From NCBI RefSeq assembly GCF_006715785.1, contig NZ_VFNX01000001.1, forward strand, positions 930,001 through 994,000: a stretch of DNA of 64,000 nucleotides, in the 5' to 3' direction. Positions 1 through 8,413 of this stretch are shown here, in pieces (the first letter of the stretch is position 1; every line of letters starts with the position of its first letter). A program made the translations under genes and the position numbers. The stretch comes from Streptomyces puniciscabiei (GTDB lineage: Bacteria; Actinomycetota; Actinomycetes; Streptomycetales; Streptomycetaceae). Under the pieces are notes generated by a model. That model worked only from the letters and a program-made list of their open reading frames with translations, ran no database searches and had not been told where the DNA came from.

Positions 1-52
1 GGGGCTGCACACGCGCCTGCGGGACGCGGGTGCGCGGTTCGCGGGGCTGTGA
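1..52 (+). CDS. 3' end of an unidentified gene (partial)
   Basis: An open frame enters from the left edge and stops at TGA 50-52, giving a 16-residue C-terminal tail ending RFAGL. Third codon positions are G/C and the stop sits 12 bases before the convergent stop of the next gene, a normal Streptomyces arrangement. The fragment is too short to identify. Confidence 0.45.
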   Translation, partial: GLHTRLRDAGARFAGL

Positions 53-64
53 GCGGCCGGTGCC

Positions 65-463
65 TCAGAACCGGCGCAGCCGCATCGCGACACCGTGTCC
101 GACCGCGAGGTAGATCACCGCGGGCAGACCGTAGTCGAGCAGGACCCGGAGGTTCTCCGTGCCCATCGTGAAGATGTCCTGTGACCACCAGGCCAGCGAG
201 TCGGCCACGTCCGCCACGAATCCCACGAAGACGTTCGCGTGATTGGCCCGCAGCAGGTACAGCAGGATCCACAGCCCCAGGAACGCCGCCGCGACATCGG
301 CGATCGTATGGATGACCAGCGCGGCACGCCGGATGCCCGAGCCGTCCCGGCCGCGCTGCCGGGCGGGGGCGGCGGGCGGCGCCGCGGGGGCCGCGTACCG
401 GGGGGCCGGAGTGCGGCCGTATCCATGTCCGGGCTGCTCGGGCAGCGGCCTGGTGTCAGTCAT
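65..463 (-). CDS. small multi-pass membrane protein
   Basis: This 132-residue protein begins with a proline- and alanine-rich cytoplasmic tail of about 45 residues. Three hydrophobic stretches follow: one around residues 50-72 (VADVAAAFLGLWILLYLLRA), one around 78-90, and one near the C-terminus (LPAVIYLAVGHGVAM), ending in basic RLRRF. It looks like a conserved Streptomyces membrane protein of unknown function. It is transcribed leftward and is separated by about 135 bp from the downstream end of the salicylyl-CoA hydroxylase gene, so it could be the last gene of that unit or have its own promoter. No catalytic motif is visible. Confidence 0.7.
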   Translation of the reverse strand: MTDTRPLPEQPGHGYGRTPAPRYAAPAAPPAAPARQRGRDGSGIRRAALVIHTIADVAAAFLGLWILLYLLRANHANVFVGFVADVADSLAWWSQDIFTMGTENLRVLLDYGLPAVIYLAVGHGVAMRLRRF

Positions 464-598
464 CGCAGTCTCGATCCCTGTGGGTCCGTCGAATGGCTCG
501 AAAGAACCTAGACAGGTGTCGATAACAGGTCGGTTCAGGAACGGTGCGGATGACGTGGAAGGCCTGTGACCGACCCCGCACGCCCCTCCCCCGGGCCT

Positions 599-2863
599 TC
601 AGGTGAGCGACAGCCGGGGCTTCGGGGCGTCCGTGCGGCCGGTCTGCGGGCGCCTGCTGCCCGCCCGGTAGGGGGCCGGCCAGGCGACGCCGGGACCTTC
701 GTAGCCCTGCTCGGCCGCCGCGTGCAGGGTCCAGTGCGGGTCGTACAGGTGCGGACGGCCCAGCGCGCACAGGTCGGTGCGCCCGGCGAGGATCAGGGAG
801 TTGACGTCGTCCCAGGACGAGATCGCTCCGACGGCGATCACCGGGACACGTGCCGAGTGCCGGATCCGGTCGGCGAACGGCGTCTGGTACGACCGCCCGA
901 ACTCCGGCCGCTCCTCGGCCACCACCTGCCCGGTGGAGACGTCGATCGCGTCGGCCCCGTGCGCGGCGAAGGCGCGGGCGATCTCCACCGCGTCCTCGGC
1001 GGTGGTGCCGCCCTCGGCCCAGTCCGTGGCCGAGATGCGGACCGTCATGGGCCGCTCCGCCGGCCACACCGCGCGTACGGCGTCGAAGACCTCCAGCGGG
1101 AACCGCAGCCGCCGCTGAAGTGAGCCGCCGTAGGCGTCGGTGCGCCGGTTGGTGAGCGGGGAGAGGAAGCCGGAGAGCAGGTAGCCGTGTGCACAGTGCA
1201 GTTCGAGGAGGTCGAAGCCGGCCCGTGCGGCCCGCCAGGCGGCCGCGGTGAACTGCTCGCGGATGTCGGTGAGCTGGGCCCGTGAGAGCTCGCGCGGCAC
1301 CTGGCTGCCCGGCTTGTACGGCAGTGGGGAGGCGGCGACGAGGGGCCAGTTGCCGCCGGGCAGCGGCTCGTCCATGCCCTCCCACATCAGTCTGGTGGAG
1401 CCCTTGCGGCCCGAGTGGCCGAGCTGTACACCGATCGCGGTGCCGGGTGCCCGGGTGTGCACGAAGTCGGTGATCCGCCGCCATGCCTCGGCCTGCCGGC
1501 CGGTGTAGAGACCGGCACAGCCCGGCGTGATGCGGCCCTCCTCGCTCACGCACACCATCTCGGTCATGACCAGACCGGCCCCGCCGAGGGCGCGGGCACC
1601 GAGGTGGACGAGGTGGAAGTCGCCGGGCACGCCGTCGGTGGCGGAGTACATGTCCATCGGCGAGACGACGACCCGGTTGCGCAGGGTCAGTCCACGCAGC
1701 CGGAACGGGGTGAACATCGGGGGTGTGCCGGGCGGGCAGCCGAACTCGCGCTCGACCGCCTCGGTGAAGTGGGCGTCGCGCAGCCTGAGGTTGTCGTGGG
1801 TGACGCGGCGGCTGCGGGTGAGCAGGTTGAAGGCGAACTGGCGGGGCGGCTGGTCCAGGTACAGCCGCAGGTTCTCGAACCATTCCAGGCTGGCCCGCGC
1901 GGCTCGCTGGGTGGAGGCGACGACGGGCTTGCGCTCCTCCTCGTAAGCCGCCAACGCACGTGGTACGTCCGGCTGTTCCTCCAGGCACGCGGCCAGGGCC
2001 AGCGCGTCCTCGACGGCGAGTTTGGTGCCGGAGCCGATGGAGAAGTGGGCGGTGTGGGCGGCGTCGCCGAGGAGGACGACGTTGCCGTGGGACCAGCGGT
2101 CGTTGACCACCGTACGGAAGCCGGTCCAGGCCGAGTTGTTGGAGCGCAGGGGGCGGCCGCGGAGCGCTTCCGCGAAGATCTTGGCGCAGCGGTCGATGGA
2201 CTCCTGCGGGGTGACCTCGTCGAATCCCGCCGCCTTCCAGACCTCCTCGCGCATCTCGACGATCACGGTGGAGGCCTCGGCCGCGTACGGGTAGCCGTGC
2301 AGTTGCATCACGCCGTGTTCCGTCTCGGCGATCTCGAAACGGAAGGCGTCGAAGGGGAAGTCGGCGGCGAGCCAGATGTAGCGGCAGCGTTGTGCCGTCA
2401 CCTGGGGGGTGAACACATCGGCGTAGGTGGCGCGGGTGGTGCTGTGCAGACCGTCGGCGGCGATGACGAGGTCGTACTCGGTCGAGAGCGTGTGCGGGTG
2501 GGGCGCCTCGGTACGGAAGCCGAGCTCCACGCCCAGGGAGCGGCACCGGTCGTGCAGGATCTCCAGCAGGCGACGACGTCCGAGAGCGGCGAAGCCGTGG
2601 CCTCCGGAGCGGTGGGTGACACCCCGGTGGACGATGTCGATGTCGTCCCAGCGGACGAAGTCGCGTTGCAGGGCCCCGTAGACGACGGGGTCGGCGTGTT
2701 CGATGCCGCCGAGGGTCTCGTCGGAGAGGACGACCCCGAAGCCGAAGGTCTCGTCGGGGGCGTTGCGTTCCCAGACCCTGACTTCCCTCTCGGGGTCCAG
2801 CCGTTTCAGCAGCGCTGCCGCGTACAGGCCACCGGGACCCCCGCCGATGATCGCCACCTTCAT
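599..2863 (-). CDS. bifunctional salicylyl-CoA 5-hydroxylase / old-yellow-enzyme-type oxidoreductase
   Basis: This 754-residue protein has two flavoprotein halves. Residues 1-375 are a group A FAD monooxygenase: the N-terminal dinucleotide-binding GGGPGG is at 7-12 and the FAD motif GDAAH at 266-270. Residues from about 382 to 735 are an NADH:flavin oxidoreductase of the old yellow enzyme type, with SPMDMYSA, GHSGRKGS, LHCAHGYLLSGFLSP and a late FMN-phosphate region. The family hydroxylates salicylyl-CoA to gentisyl-CoA in salicylate breakdown; what the reductase half acts on is not known to me. It lies 6 bp downstream of the enoyl-CoA hydratase gene and is surely cotranscribed with it. A free-standing hydroxylase is about half this length, so the fusion is the notable feature. 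Confidence 0.88.
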   Translation of the reverse strand: MKVAIIGGGPGGLYAAALLKRLDPEREVRVWERNAPDETFGFGVVLSDETLGGIEHADPVVYGALQRDFVRWDDIDIVHRGVTHRSGGHGFAALGRRRLLEILHDRCRSLGVELGFRTEAPHPHTLSTEYDLVIAADGLHSTTRATYADVFTPQVTAQRCRYIWLAADFPFDAFRFEIAETEHGVMQLHGYPYAAEASTVIVEMREEVWKAAGFDEVTPQESIDRCAKIFAEALRGRPLRSNNSAWTGFRTVVNDRWSHGNVVLLGDAAHTAHFSIGSGTKLAVEDALALAACLEEQPDVPRALAAYEEERKPVVASTQRAARASLEWFENLRLYLDQPPRQFAFNLLTRSRRVTHDNLRLRDAHFTEAVEREFGCPPGTPPMFTPFRLRGLTLRNRVVVSPMDMYSATDGVPGDFHLVHLGARALGGAGLVMTEMVCVSEEGRITPGCAGLYTGRQAEAWRRITDFVHTRAPGTAIGVQLGHSGRKGSTRLMWEGMDEPLPGGNWPLVAASPLPYKPGSQVPRELSRAQLTDIREQFTAAAWRAARAGFDLLELHCAHGYLLSGFLSPLTNRRTDAYGGSLQRRLRFPLEVFDAVRAVWPAERPMTVRISATDWAEGGTTAEDAVEIARAFAAHGADAIDVSTGQVVAEERPEFGRSYQTPFADRIRHSARVPVIAVGAISSWDDVNSLILAGRTDLCALGRPHLYDPHWTLHAAAEQGYEGPGVAWPAPYRAGSRRPQTGRTDAPKPRLSLT

Positions 2864-2869
2864 GGCAGC

Positions 2870-3697
2870 TCACCTCCCCCGCCACTTCGGTGGGCGCTTC
2901 TCCGTGAAGGCCGCATGGAACTCGGCGTAGTCCTCGCCGTTCATCAGCAGGGCCTGGGTCGAGGCGTCCAGCTCGATCGAGGCGGCCAGGGGCATGTCCA
3001 GTTCGGCTGTGAGCAGGGCCTTGGTCTGGGCGTGCGCCAGGGCCGGGCCGTCGGCCAGGCGGCGGGCCAGTGCGTGAGCGGCCTCGTCGGCCCTGCCCTC
3101 GTCGGTCAGCTCGCTGAGCAGGCCGATGCGCTCGGCCTCGGGGGCGCGGACCGGTTCGCCCAGCATCAGCAGGCGGGTGGCGTGGCCGAGGCCGACGACG
3201 CGGGGCAGCAGGTAGGCCGCGCCCATGTCGCCGCCGGACAGGCCGACGCGGGTGAAGAGGAAGGCGAAGCGGGCGGTGGGGTCCGCGACGCGGAAGTCGG
3301 ACGCCAGGGCCAGGACCGCGCCGGCGCCGGCCGCCACGCCGTGCACCGCGGCGATCACCGGGAAGGGGCATTCGCGGATCGCCCGGACCACCTGGCCGGT
3401 CATCCGGTTGAAGTCGAGCAGTTGGGCGGTGTCCATGCCGAGGGTGGCGCCGATGATCTCCTCGACGTCGCCGCCGGAGCAGAAGCCCCGCCCCTCCCCG
3501 GCCAGCACCAAGGCGCGCACGGCGCGCTCCCGGGACAGCTCGGCCAGCAGGTCGCGCAGGTCGGCGTAGGCGCCGAAGGTGAGCGCGTTGAGCTTGTCGG
3601 GACGGGCGAGGGTGACGGTGGCGACCCCGTCGGCGAGCTGGACCCGCAGGTGCTCCCAGTCGGAGGTGCGGGCGGCGGAGCCGGTGAAGGGACTCAT
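2870..3697 (-). CDS. enoyl-CoA hydratase/isomerase family protein
   Basis: This 275-residue crotonase-fold protein should hydrate or isomerise an acyl-CoA in the same pathway as the adjoining salicylyl-CoA hydroxylase. Family signatures are the oxyanion-hole segment LVLAGEGRGFCSGGDVEE and the second oxyanion region AVHGVAAGAGAVLALASDFR. I placed the start at the ATG at 3695-3697 because a strong AGGAGG ribosome site lies about 9 bases upstream. An in-frame ATG at 3745 overlaps the likely -10 box and is rejected. The gene heads a two-gene operon with the hydroxylase. The exact substrate cannot be read from the sequence. Confidence 0.88.
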   Translation of the reverse strand: MSPFTGSAARTSDWEHLRVQLADGVATVTLARPDKLNALTFGAYADLRDLLAELSRERAVRALVLAGEGRGFCSGGDVEEIIGATLGMDTAQLLDFNRMTGQVVRAIRECPFPVIAAVHGVAAGAGAVLALASDFRVADPTARFAFLFTRVGLSGGDMGAAYLLPRVVGLGHATRLLMLGEPVRAPEAERIGLLSELTDEGRADEAAHALARRLADGPALAHAQTKALLTAELDMPLAASIELDASTQALLMNGEDYAEFHAAFTEKRPPKWRGR

Positions 3698-3746
3698 GAC
3701 GTGCGGCCTCCTAGGGCGGCGGTGCCGTACGTTGCGCTGTCCCATG

Positions 3747-3776
3747 AAGTTATCACTGCTTTGTGACTGTCGTCAC
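3747..3776 (-). promoter_or_regulatory. candidate vegetative promoter for the enoyl-CoA hydratase operon
   Basis: Reading leftward there is a -35-like GTGACG (3776-3771), an 18-base spacer and a -10-like TAACTT (3752-3747). This fits the Streptomyces TTGAC-N18-TAnnnT pattern with one mismatch. Transcription would start near 3740, leaving a leader of about 40 bases before the ATG at 3697. The spacer contains TCAC-N6-GTGA, a possible half-site pair for a regulator. Confidence 0.4.
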
Positions 3777-3993
3777 GACTGCGCGACAGACCGCGGGCGA
3801 TCGGCCGGTTCCGGTCACGTCCGTCACCGGTCGTCGACAGGGCCGTAACAGTGGGCACGGGCGGGCGAGGCGGGCCGTTCGCCCGGGTAAGCCGCCCGGT
3901 ACCGGGGCCGAAGGTCCCGGGCGAAGCCCGCCGACGGTCCGAAGTGGCCGGGCCCGTACCATTCCTACAGTCGAAAGCAGGACAGCCTGCTCC

Positions 3994-4449
3994 ATGAACG
4001 GACTCGCCTTGCACGAACGCCCCACCGAACCGGCCTCCTGGCGCATCGCGCTGCCGCACACCGCCGCCGCGGTGCCCGTGGCCCGTGCCCTGGTGCGCAC
4101 GGCCCTCGCCGAGGTGGAGCACCCTGCCGACTGCGACACCGCGGAACTGCTCACGGCGGAGCTGGTGGCGAACGCGGTGGAGCACACCGCCGGGCGCGGC
4201 CCGATAGAGCTGGTGGTGGAGCTGTTGCCGAGCGGCTGCCAGGTCGAGGTGCACGACCCGGACCCGGCGCCGCCCGGCCATCTGACCCGGCCGGTGATCG
4301 AGGAGCCCGACGTCTGGCAGGAGGGCGGCCGCGGGCTGCTCCTGATCCGCGCCCTCAGCTCGTCCTGCGGGCACCGCCCCACCCCGTCGGGCAAGGCGGT
4401 GTGGTTCAGACTGCCTGCGGTTCCCGCTCAGCGGCGGCGCTCGGCGTGA
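3994..4449 (+). CDS. RsbW-like anti-sigma/ATP-binding protein
   Basis: This 151-residue protein has the small GHKL (HATPase_c_2) fold of Streptomyces anti-sigma regulatory kinases. Signatures are the N-box helix AELLTAELVANAVEHT, the G1-like VEVHDPDP and the glycine-rich GGRGLLLIRAL. Such proteins bind ATP and either phosphorylate an anti-sigma antagonist or sequester a sigma factor; the partner is not encoded nearby. I chose the ATG at 3994 because upstream codons look non-coding. The last 44 bases overlap the 3' end of the convergent permease gene. Confidence 0.82.
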   Translation: MNGLALHERPTEPASWRIALPHTAAAVPVARALVRTALAEVEHPADCDTAELLTAELVANAVEHTAGRGPIELVVELLPSGCQVEVHDPDPAPPGHLTRPVIEEPDVWQEGGRGLLLIRALSSSCGHRPTPSGKAVWFRLPAVPAQRRRSA

Positions 4450-5854
4450 CCTCGGGGGCCGCCTGGGCCAGCGTGGAGTGCCGGCGGCCGTAGGCGGCGT
4501 AGATCGCCAGGCCGACCACGAGGAACACGGCGAACTGGACCCAGGTCTGCCAGCCCGTCTCGTACATGAGGTACAGGCAGAAGGCGACGCCGAGCAGCGG
4601 GCCCACCGGGTACAGCGGCACCCGGAAGCTGCGGACGAGGCCCGGTTCGCGGCGGCGCAGGGCGATCACCGCGATGTTGACGACGGCCATGATGGCGAGC
4701 GTGCCGATGGTGCACAGGTTCATCACGGCGTCGAGCGAGGCGAAGGCCGCCGGGAGCGCGAAGACGACGGCGACGATCAGGGTGCCCGCGACCGGCGTGG
4801 AGGTCTTCGGGTTCACCTTCTCGAAGACGCGCGGGATCAGGCCGTCGCGGGACATCGACATGAGGATGCGGGTCTGGCCGTACATCACCGCGAGGACCAC
4901 CGAGGCGATGGCGACGACCGCGCCGAAGGCGATCACACCGCCGCCGACGGTCGAGCCGGTGACCGCGTTGACGACGTACGACAGCGCGGCGGGGCGGCCG
5001 GCGACCTGCTTGCCGCCGATGGCGCCGATCGCGGCGACCGCGACGGCGCAGTACAGCAGGGTCACGATGCCCATGCAGACCATGATCGCGACCGGGATGT
5101 CCCGGCGCGGGTTCTTGGCCTCTTCACCAGCGGTGGTGATGGCGTCGAAGCCGATGTAGGAGAAGAACGCGGCCGTGGTGCCCGCGCCGATGCCGCCGAG
5201 GCCTGCGGGGGAGAACGGGGTGAGGTTGCCGTGCTTGAAGGCGCTGTAGCCGATGGCGCAGAAGGCCAGCAGGATGACGAGCTTGACGGCGGCCATGGCG
5301 GCCGTCGCCCGGGCGCTCTCCCGCACCCCGCGCACCAGCAGGACCGAGGCCATCGCGATGACGATCACGGCGGGGAGGTTGATCACCCCGCCGTCGCCGG
5401 GCCCGGCGGACAGGGCGGCCGGGAGCTGGACGCCGGTGAGGCTGTGCAGCAGCTCGTTGACGTACTGGCTCCAGCCGACGGCGACGGCCGAGATGGAGAT
5501 GCCGTACTCCAGCAGCAGGCACCAGCCGACCAGGAAGGCGGTGGACTCGCCGAGGCCGGCGTAGGCGAAGGAGTACGAGGAGCCGGAGACCGGGATCGCG
5601 CCGCCCAGCTCCGCGAAGGAGAAGGCGGTGAACACGCAGGTGATCGCGGCGAGGATGAAGGAGACGACGACGGCCGGGCCGGCCTGGGCGACGGAGTCGG
5701 AGAGGCCGACGAAGATACCGGTTCCGACGATGGCGCCGACGCCGAAGCAGATGAGCTGGAAGAGGCCCATCGTGCGCTCGAGGCCGTGTCCCTCACGGTC
5801 GGCGCCGGATTCGGCGACCAGCAGGTGCGGGGACTTGATGCGGGGAGCGGGCAT
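4406..5854 (-). CDS. APC-superfamily amino acid permease (cationic amino acid transporter type)
   Basis: This 482-residue integral membrane protein has about 12 hydrophobic segments. The first carries the APC substrate-site signature FGVGAIVGTGIFVG (about residues 37-50), followed by FAELGGAIPVSGSSYSFAYA. It is most like the CAT/YfnA branch that carries basic amino acids. It lies in the same direction as ornithine carbamoyltransferase and arginine deiminase, so arginine uptake or arginine/ornithine exchange is the natural inference. The 120 bp between it and the carbamoyltransferase gene holds no other gene. Confidence 0.85.
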   Translation of the reverse strand: MPAPRIKSPHLLVAESGADREGHGLERTMGLFQLICFGVGAIVGTGIFVGLSDSVAQAGPAVVVSFILAAITCVFTAFSFAELGGAIPVSGSSYSFAYAGLGESTAFLVGWCLLLEYGISISAVAVGWSQYVNELLHSLTGVQLPAALSAGPGDGGVINLPAVIVIAMASVLLVRGVRESARATAAMAAVKLVILLAFCAIGYSAFKHGNLTPFSPAGLGGIGAGTTAAFFSYIGFDAITTAGEEAKNPRRDIPVAIMVCMGIVTLLYCAVAVAAIGAIGGKQVAGRPAALSYVVNAVTGSTVGGGVIAFGAVVAIASVVLAVMYGQTRILMSMSRDGLIPRVFEKVNPKTSTPVAGTLIVAVVFALPAAFASLDAVMNLCTIGTLAIMAVVNIAVIALRRREPGLVRSFRVPLYPVGPLLGVAFCLYLMYETGWQTWVQFAVFLVVGLAIYAAYGRRHSTLAQAAPEVTPSAAAEREPQAV

Positions 5855-5974
5855 TGCGGGTGGTGCTCGTTTCTGGTGGTGCGGGCGACCGGGTCACGGT
5901 CGCGGCGACGGCCCGGAAGGGGTGGTTCAGGGCCGTCGGTCAGGATAGGGGCTGGTCGGGACGGTGGACCAGGG

Positions 5975-6985
5975 TCAGCGGGCGAGTGTGGCGACCAGCA
6001 CCGCCTTGATGGTGTGCAGCCGGTTCTCGGCCTCGTCGAAGACGACCGAGTGGGCGGACTCGAAGACCTCGTCCGTGACCTCCAGGGAGGTCAGGCCGTA
6101 CGTCTCGTGGATCTCACGCCCGACCTTGGTGCCGAGGTCGTGGAAGGCCGGCAGACAGTGCAGGAACTTCACGTCCGGGTTGCCGGTGGCGCGCAGGACG
6201 TCCATGGTCACGGCGTACGGCGACAGCGCGGCGATGCGCTCCGCCCACACCTCCTTCGGCTCGCCCATGGAGACCCACACGTCGGTGGCGACGAAGTCCG
6301 CCCCCGACACGCCCTCCGGGGCGTCCTCGGTGAGGGTGATCCGGGCGCCGCTCGCCTCGGCGAGCTTGCGGGCGTGGGTGACGACGTCCTCGGCGGGCCA
6401 GTAGGCCCGGGGGGCGACGATCCGCACGTCCATGCCGAGCAGGGCGCCGGTGACCAGGTAGGAGTTGCCCATGTTGAAGCGGGCGTCGCCGAGGTAGGCG
6501 AGGGCGAGCTCGCTGAGCGGCTTGTCGCTGTGCTCGGTCATGGTGAGCACGTCGGCGAGCATCTGGGTGGGGTGCCAGTCGTCGGTGAGCCCGTTGTACA
6601 CGGGCACGCCGGCGTACGCCGCCAGCTCCTCGACCTTGGCCTGGCTGTCCCCGCGGTACTCGATGCCGTCGAACATCCGGCCCAGCACCCGCGCGGTGTC
6701 CCGCACGGACTCCTTGTGGCCGATCTGCGAGCCGGACGGATCCAGATAGGTGGTGTGGGCCCCCTGGTCGGCGGCGGCGACCTCGAACGCGCAGCGGGTG
6801 CGCGTCGAGGTCTTCTCGAAGACCAGCGCGATGTTCCGGCCGCGCAGGTACTGCGTCTCGGTCCCCGCCTTCTTGGCCGCCTTCAGCTCGGCCGCCAGCT
6901 CGACCAGGCCGCGGAACTCCTCCTCCGTGAAGTCGAGCTCCTTGAGGAAGTGGCGGCCGATGAGGGCGGTCGGGACTGTCGCCAT
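5975..6985 (-). CDS. argF: ornithine carbamoyltransferase
   Basis: This 336-residue enzyme interconverts ornithine plus carbamoyl phosphate with citrulline plus phosphate. The carbamoyl-phosphate loop STRTR is at residues 60-64, HPTQ at 138-141 and the ornithine-site motif HCLP in the C-terminal half ([10 protein letters not shown]). Length and motifs match the full family. Because it sits between arginine deiminase and a basic amino acid permease, it probably works in the catabolic (ArcB) direction, although the sequence cannot prove direction. A GGAG ribosome site lies about 9 bases before the ATG. Confidence 0.93.
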   Translation of the reverse strand: MATVPTALIGRHFLKELDFTEEEFRGLVELAAELKAAKKAGTETQYLRGRNIALVFEKTSTRTRCAFEVAAADQGAHTTYLDPSGSQIGHKESVRDTARVLGRMFDGIEYRGDSQAKVEELAAYAGVPVYNGLTDDWHPTQMLADVLTMTEHSDKPLSELALAYLGDARFNMGNSYLVTGALLGMDVRIVAPRAYWPAEDVVTHARKLAEASGARITLTEDAPEGVSGADFVATDVWVSMGEPKEVWAERIAALSPYAVTMDVLRATGNPDVKFLHCLPAFHDLGTKVGREIHETYGLTSLEVTDEVFESAHSVVFDEAENRLHTIKAVLVATLAR

Positions 6986-7026
6986 GGGGGCGCTCCAGTG
7001 GTGCGAGAACGAGGGACTATTGGAAG

Positions 7027-7053
7027 TCTATACGACCTCACACATTTCTATAC
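7027..7053 (-). promoter_or_regulatory. candidate promoter / direct repeat ahead of the carbamoyltransferase gene
   Basis: Reading leftward, GTATAGA occurs at 7053-7047 and again at 7033-7027, 20 bases apart, in an unusually A/T-rich patch between the two arc genes. TATAGA resembles a -10 box, so either copy could be part of a promoter; the spacing of two turns also suits a regulator. It does not match the classical Streptomyces ARG box well. Confidence 0.3.
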
Positions 7054-8271
7054 AGCGTCTCGCTCTACGGGACAGCTCATGCACCGCGGTCCGCCCCGGC
7101 CCCGGCCCAGTTCGCTGCCCGGGATCTCGATCACCTCGATGCCCTGCTTGCGCAGGTGCGTGTTGGTGGTCGAGTTGCGCTCGTAGGCGACGACGACCCC
7201 CGGCTCGACGGCGAGCACGTTGCAGCCGTCGTCCCACTGCTCACGCTCGGCGGCGTGCACGTCCTGGGTGGCCGTCAGCACCCGGATCTCGCCGAGGCCG
7301 AGGGCGGCGGCGACCGCCCGGTGCATGTGCTCCGGCGGATGGTCGGTGACCTTCAGCTCCTTCTCGGTGACGCCCGGCTCGATGGTGTACGAGCGCAGCA
7401 TGCCGAGCCCCGCGTACTGGGTGAAGGTGTCGCCGTCGACCATGGTCATCACGGTGTCGAGGTGCATGAACGCCCGCCGCTTGGGCATGTCGAGCGCGAC
7501 GATGGTGCGCGCCGAGCCGGCCGCGAACAGCTTGTACGCCAGCATCTCCACGGCCTGCGGGGTGGTGCGCTCGCTCATGCCGACCAGCACGGCGCCATTG
7601 CCGATCACCAGGACGTCGCCGCCCTCGATGGTGGAGGGATGGTCGGCCTGCCCCTGGGACCAGACGTGGAACAGCTCGTCGCGGAACAGCGGGTGGTGGC
7701 GGTAGATGGCCTCGAAGTGCACGGTCTCCCGCTGCCGCGCGGGCAGCCGCATGGCGTTGATCGCGACCCCGTCGTAGACCCAGGCGGAGGTGTCGCGGGT
7801 GAAGAGGTGGTTGGGGAGGGGGGCGAGGAGGAAGTCGTCGAGGTCCATCACATGGAAGCGGACGGAGGTCGGCTCCGCGTGCGCCTGGAGGAACTCCCGC
7901 TTGGTCATGCCGCCCACGAGCGCCTCGGCCAGCTCGCGCGCCGGCAGGGACTCGAAGGCGGCGCGCAGATGATCGGTGGCGAGGGGGCCGTACTCCTTCT
8001 CGTGGAAGACCCGGTCCAGGACGAGGGTGCGGGCCTCGGGAACCTCCAGGGTCTCGGCGAGCAGGTCGCCGAAGAGGTGGACGGCGACCCCGCGGTCCCG
8101 CAGGACGTCGGCGAACCCGTCGTGCTCGGCGCGCGCCCGGCGCACCCACAGCACGTCGTCGAAGAGCAGGGCGTCCTTGTTGCTGGGGGTGAGCCTTTTG
8201 AGCTCCAGATCGGGCCGGTGCAGGATCACGCGGCGCAGCCGCCCGGCCTCGGAGGCGACATGGTAGGTCAT
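7048..8271 (-). CDS. arcA: arginine deiminase
   Basis: This 407-residue enzyme hydrolyses arginine to citrulline and ammonia, the first step of the arginine deiminase pathway. Visible signatures are the N-terminal [14 protein letters not shown], the [18 protein letters not shown] region holding the guanidino-binding residues, [10 protein letters not shown], and the C-terminal nucleophile motif MSCP with its Cys at about residue 400. I chose the ATG at 8269-8271, which matches family starts; the GGAGG upstream is only one base away, so a start slightly further upstream or a weakly initiated transcript is possible. The gene diverges from the SPFH gene across a 142-bp control region. Confidence 0.92.
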   Translation of the reverse strand: MTYHVASEAGRLRRVILHRPDLELKRLTPSNKDALLFDDVLWVRRARAEHDGFADVLRDRGVAVHLFGDLLAETLEVPEARTLVLDRVFHEKEYGPLATDHLRAAFESLPARELAEALVGGMTKREFLQAHAEPTSVRFHVMDLDDFLLAPLPNHLFTRDTSAWVYDGVAINAMRLPARQRETVHFEAIYRHHPLFRDELFHVWSQGQADHPSTIEGGDVLVIGNGAVLVGMSERTTPQAVEMLAYKLFAAGSARTIVALDMPKRRAFMHLDTVMTMVDGDTFTQYAGLGMLRSYTIEPGVTEKELKVTDHPPEHMHRAVAAALGLGEIRVLTATQDVHAAEREQWDDGCNVLAVEPGVVVAYERNSTTNTHLRKQGIEVIEIPGSELGRGRGGPRCMSCPVERDAV

Positions 8272-8334
8272 GCCTCCATCCTGGCCGTCCGCGCCCGCCT
8301 TCACGCGCTTGTCGACCGTTTCCGTCCCTTCCTG

Positions 8335-8389
8335 TTTTCGTCCCCTTGACGAGAAGCGACTCCTCCGCTTATCGTCTCCATGACGAAAA
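8335..8389. promoter_or_regulatory. twin palindromic operators in the arcA / SPFH divergent region
   Basis: Two 15-bp sites share the form TCGTC-N5-GACGA: 8338-8352 and 8372-8386. Their flanks also agree (TTnTCGTCnCCnTGACGAnAA), and the centres are 34 bp apart. The first overlaps the -35 box and the second overlaps the -10 box of the rightward promoter. This is strong internal evidence for a dimeric regulator controlling both directions; the regulator itself is not identifiable. Confidence 0.65.
8346..8375 (+). promoter_or_regulatory. vegetative-type promoter of the SPFH gene
   Basis: TTGACG (8346-8351), an 18-base spacer and TATCGT (8370-8375) match the Streptomyces TTGAC-N18-TAnnnT consensus exactly. 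The start point would be near 8382, about 30 bases before the ATG at 8414. Both elements are embedded in the twin palindromes, which predicts repression by occlusion. Confidence 0.6.
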
Positions 8390-8413
8390 ACGGGTCGGCG
8401 ACGAGGGGGATCC

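Noticed and set aside
1415..3766. Very long open frame on the plus strand opposite the salicylyl-CoA hydroxylase (783 codons)
   Set aside because: It mirrors the codon pattern of the real minus-strand genes, has Gly/Val/Glu-rich low-complexity content and no family signatures. Similar antisense frames at 4478-7186, 26308-28590, 32882-35413 (upstream part) and 57445-60837 were rejected for the same reason.
7019..7060. Arginine repressor (ARG) box upstream of the carbamoyltransferase gene
   Set aside because: The repeats are direct GTATAGA copies 20 bp apart, not the inverted TGCATA-type halves of known Streptomyces ARG boxes.
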